This document shows positions 5,962 to 7,330 of a stretch of DNA of 7,330 bases, piece by piece. The stretch comes from Bacillota bacterium. Lineage in GTDB: Bacteria; Bacillota; Clostridia; Lachnospirales; Lachnospiraceae. The DNA lies in NCBI GenBank assembly GCA_023436765.1, contig JAEZHX010000056.1, positions 1 to 7,330 on the forward strand. The letters run 5' to 3'. A program made the translations under genes and the position numbers. The notes beneath the pieces were generated by a model, which was not told where the DNA came from, did no database searches, and was given only the letters and a program-made list of their open reading frames with translations. Each line of letters opens with the position of its first letter. Position 1 is the stretch's first letter.

Positions 5962-6371
5962 AGAATGGCCTCCTAATAATAATATATAAATTTGTATTAC
6001 GACATTATTATCTGCTGTTTCATATGAAATATACATTTGAGCTCCATTATGAAATCAATAATATTTCCATTTTTTATTTATTTTTACTTCTCATGTTGTT
6101 ATAAATTTGATACCTAACGACTTAATTGGTTCTGCCTTCCTTTCCTTTTCGTAAGAATAATAGAAGATGCCTTAATTGAAAGCGTAAACTTAATATAAAT
6201 GTTGCATATTCATACTATCTATATTATAATATTAACGTGCTCGGTGACCCGAGCATATAACCCCTTATTAATTATTTATACTCCCCTCATCGAAACGACC
6301 GCCTGGCTCCCCCTTGCGGTCGTTTCACATTGTACATTATTAATAAATACCTGTGCAATAGACATTTCTGT
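5962..6371. other. 410-bp intergenic region with two strong stem-loops
   Basis: I see no convincing gene here. The left part (to about 6235) is AT-rich upstream sequence for the Asn/Ser/Thr-rich gene. The right part holds two perfect stem-loops. TGCTCGG/CCGAGCA (6238-6244 and 6249-6255) closes a four-base loop. GAAACGACCGC/GCGGTCGTTTC (6292-6302 and 6316-6326) closes a 13-base loop. Three C-runs lie between or within them (6261-6264, 6283-6286, 6309-6313), which are G-runs on the minus strand. The 11-bp stem lies about 45 bp past the HAAS-like gene's stop and could act as its 3' structure, but neither strand shows a proper U-tract, so it is not a typical intrinsic terminator. A structured RNA is possible. 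Confidence 0.5.
6018..6058 (-). promoter_or_regulatory. Weak candidate promoter and palindromic site upstream of the Asn/Ser/Thr-rich gene
   Basis: On the minus strand TTGATT (6053-6058) and TATATT (6028-6033) are 19 bp apart, a long spacer. A perfect 12-bp palindrome, TTTCATATGAAA (6018-6029), overlaps the downstream edge of the -10 box, where an operator could lie. I found no convincing match to sporulation sigma-factor sites. This is a tentative assignment. Confidence 0.25.
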
Positions 6372-6866
6372 TCATCGCCTGCGGAATAAAGACAGTAATA
6401 AAACCATTAAGATTATGGGAACAGCAAATACATAAAGAAGACGTATGATAACCCTTCCGATAAAAAGTAACAGCAGAAGGAAGGAAATAAGTATTACCCA
6501 TAGAAATACTTTATGATACCAGCGTACACCCTGAAAGAATATGGAGCGTCTTCTAGTTCCATAATTTCTTCCGTTCACTTGCTCTTCCTGTTTTTCCTCT
6601 CCGGGGTAACGTCTATCGCTATATTCTTCGTTATAGCCCCTATAGCCGGTAGATTTCCCCTTCTCCCTGGCGATTTTCTCTGATTCAATGATCGTCTTTG
6701 CTATTAACCTGGGATGACCCAGTTCATTCAATATTGTTTCCTCATCCTTGATAGAATTGGTAGTGATATAGTTGTCATAATATTTTATATTTTGCTCTAT
6801 GATATCCGGGCTGACTTCTCCATCTAAGGCTTGTCTCAATACATCCAAAAATTCTCTTTTATTCAT
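6372..6866 (-). CDS. HAAS-like (DUF1700-type) small membrane protein
   Basis: The 164-residue product begins with a helical domain (about 1-62) like the HAAS/DUF1700 family: MNKREFLDVL at the start, a YYDNYI segment (29-34) and ELGHPRLIAKTII (48-60). The motif of a helix ending in LGxP followed by a final helix is typical. A charged, disordered linker (about 63-107) is rich in Glu, Arg, Gly and Tyr. Two hydrophobic segments follow (about 119-138 and 143-160), ending in FRRR. Related domains are often encoded next to PadR-type regulators and linked to membrane signalling, but no regulator lies beside this gene. I chose the ATG at 6866 because GGAGG (6874-6878) is 7 bases upstream; the frame opens further to 6896 without a site. 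Exact function unknown. Confidence 0.82.
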   Translation of the reverse strand: MNKREFLDVLRQALDGEVSPDIIEQNIKYYDNYITTNSIKDEETILNELGHPRLIAKTIIESEKIAREKGKSTGYRGYNEEYSDRRYPGEEKQEEQVNGRNYGTRRRSIFFQGVRWYHKVFLWVILISFLLLLLFIGRVIIRLLYVFAVPIILMVLLLSLFRRR

Positions 6867-6886
6867 GCTGCCGCCTCCTTTGACCC

Positions 6887-6931
6887 ATTCTATCATATAA
6901 CGATACAGACGTAAATTAATAAATGATTATA
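6887..6931 (-). promoter_or_regulatory. Candidate promoter(s) of the HAAS-like gene
   Basis: TTTACG (6910-6915) and TAGAAT (6887-6892) are 17 bp apart on the minus strand. Starting near 6880, the message would have a leader of only about 13 nt that still includes the GGAGG site. A second possible -10, a perfect TATAAT at 6926-6931, lacks a good -35. Either could be used. Confidence 0.35.
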
Positions 6932-7038
6932 ATTAACTTAATTCTGAGATTGAAATTCCTGCTAGTCGAATCACTTGTTAGTATTGGTGAAAACAATGCA
7001 GGTCATCCATCAGTTGAAATATTACGATAAAGAAGCAT

Positions 7039-7066
7039 AAAAAAAATGTGTGCAAGGGCACACATT
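7039..7066 (-). terminator. Rho-independent terminator of the tRNA cluster
   Basis: A perfect 9-bp stem, AATGTGTGC (7045-7053) and GCACACATT (7058-7066), closes a four-base loop. On the minus strand it is followed by an unbroken T-run (complement of the A-run at 7039-7046). It begins 12 bp past the tRNA-Arg gene and so ends the leftward tRNA transcript. Confidence 0.92.
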
Positions 7067-7077
7067 CGAATGCATAG

Positions 7078-7151
7078 TGTATGCTAGAGGATTCGAACCC
7101 CCGACCTTCTGGTCCGTAGCCAGACGCTCTATCCAGCTGAGCTAAGCATAC
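7078..7151 (-). tRNA. tRNA-Arg (anticodon ACG)
   Basis: The minus-strand acceptor strands GTATGCT and AGCATAC pair over seven positions, with A at 7078 as the discriminator. The anticodon stem TCTGG/CCAGA encloses CTACGGA, giving anticodon ACG (plus-strand 7115-7117). The first base is normally deaminated to inosine by TadA to read CGU, CGC and CGA. The T arm carries GGTTCGAATCC. CCA is not encoded and must be added after transcription. It is the last gene of the tRNA cluster, 56 bp after tRNA-Leu. Confidence 0.96.
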
Positions 7152-7173
7152 ATAAGTGTTATACGGAAATATA

Positions 7174-7199
7174 AACCACAAAGAATTATCTTTGTGGTT
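7174..7199 (-). other. Hairpin between tRNA-Leu and tRNA-Arg
   Basis: AACCACAAAGA (7174-7184) and TCTTTGTGGTT (7189-7199) form a perfect 11-bp stem with a four-base loop. On the minus strand it is followed by TATATTTCC, not a clean U-tract. It may be a partial terminator that reduces tRNA-Arg relative to tRNA-Leu, or a processing signal in the tRNA precursor. Confidence 0.6.
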
Positions 7200-7207
7200 A
7201 AGGTGAA

Positions 7208-7293
7208 TGCCGGCGACCGGAATCGAACCGGTACGGGAGGTTAGTCCCGCAGGATTTTAAGTCCTGTGCGTCTGCCAGTTCCGCCACGCCGGC
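7208..7293 (-). tRNA. tRNA-Leu (anticodon UAA)
   Basis: This 86-nt class II tRNA has acceptor strands GCCGGCG and CGCCGGC, a discriminator A (7208) and the long variable arm expected of leucine tRNAs (CGGGACTAACCTCCCG-type stem). The anticodon stem CAGGA/TCCTG encloses CTTAAAA, giving anticodon TAA (plus-strand 7257-7259), which reads UUA and UUG. CCA is not encoded. It lies 5 bp after the partial tRNA at the window edge and belongs to the same transcript. Confidence 0.97.
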
Positions 7294-7298
7294 ATCAA

Positions 7299-7330
7299 TG
7301 GGACCTATAGGGCTCGAACCTATGACCCTC
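7299..7330 (-). tRNA. 3' part of a tRNA, identity not readable (possibly tRNA-Met)
   Basis: The minus strand shows a variable region, a T arm ATAGG-TTCGAGC-CCTAT, the 3' acceptor strand AGGTCCC and a discriminator A at 7299, with no encoded CCA. The 5' half, including the anticodon, lies beyond 7330. The implied 5' acceptor strand GGGACCT resembles elongator tRNA-Met genes of related bacteria, but this is a guess. The 5-bp gap to tRNA-Leu indicates one precursor. Confidence 0.85.

Noticed and set aside
5962..6036. 25-residue N-terminal extension of the Asn/Ser/Thr-rich protein
   Set aside because: The extension has different composition and contains the ribosome binding site for the ATG at 5961, so it is leader sequence.
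6238..6313. G-quadruplex formed by the minus-strand G-runs
   Set aside because: The G-runs are separated by about 10 to 22 bases, too far apart for a stable typical quadruplex, and one lies in a hairpin loop.
6199..6435. A 78-codon plus-strand open frame through the two stem-loops
   Set aside because: It runs through both inverted repeats and into the antisense of the HAAS-like gene, has no good ribosome binding site, and its hydrophobic composition follows from AT-rich DNA.
6978..7181. A 67-codon minus-strand open frame across the tRNA-Arg gene
   Set aside because: The peptide contains LAQLDRASGYGPEGRGFES, a well-known artefact of translating tRNA-Arg-type sequence. The frame also crosses the terminator and the tRNA itself.
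1..7330. Mobile element, integration site or defence system associated with the tRNA genes
   Set aside because: No integrase, transposase, terminal repeats, duplicated tRNA 3' end, nuclease or toxin-antitoxin pair can be seen in the window.

Overview
The window looks like ordinary chromosome from a low-GC Gram-positive bacterium, most likely of the class Clostridia and perhaps a relative of the Lachnospiraceae. The intergenic DNA is visibly AT-rich, and most genes have strong AGGAGG-type ribosome binding sites. There are textbook sigma-A promoters and U-tract terminators, an ysnA/ysnB-type gene pair, and tRNA genes without encoded CCA ends. The taxonomic placement is inference; no marker gene here fixes it.

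Layout, left to right. A truncated tRNA-Pro(UGG) (1-58, minus) has a near-perfect promoter at 113-141. Next is a three-gene leftward operon (2608 to 223): a membrane-anchored N-acetylmuramoyl-L-alanine amidase, an RdgB/HAM1 nucleotide pyrophosphatase and a YfcE/YsnB-like metallophosphoesterase, with a promoter at 2676-2704 and a probable terminator at 190-227. Divergent from it is a monocistronic alpha/beta hydrolase (2852-3772, plus). It converges on a THUMP-domain rRNA methyltransferase of the RlmL/YpsC family (3837-4988, minus), and both share a bidirectional terminator. The methyltransferase has its own consensus promoter (5026-5054) downstream of a small rhodanese-domain gene (5098-5403, minus).

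From about 5400 to 6900 the content is less familiar. A cluster of three hairpins (5506-5634) is followed by a 101-residue Asn/Ser/Thr-rich repeat protein (5656-5961, minus). An intergenic stretch of about 400 bp carries two strong stem-loops. A small HAAS-like (DUF1700-type) membrane protein follows (6372-6866, minus). The right end is a leftward tRNA cluster: a partial tRNA, tRNA-Leu(UAA) and tRNA-Arg(ACG), closed by a strong terminator at 7039-7066.

Most genes are housekeeping: wall remodelling, nucleotide-pool sanitation, rRNA modification and tRNA supply. I see no phage genes, transposase, CRISPR array, toxin-antitoxin pair or defence system. The parts that family knowledge does not explain are the low-complexity protein, the hairpin cluster beside it and the paired stem-loops at 6238-6326. 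I do not claim a new system; these are the places to look.
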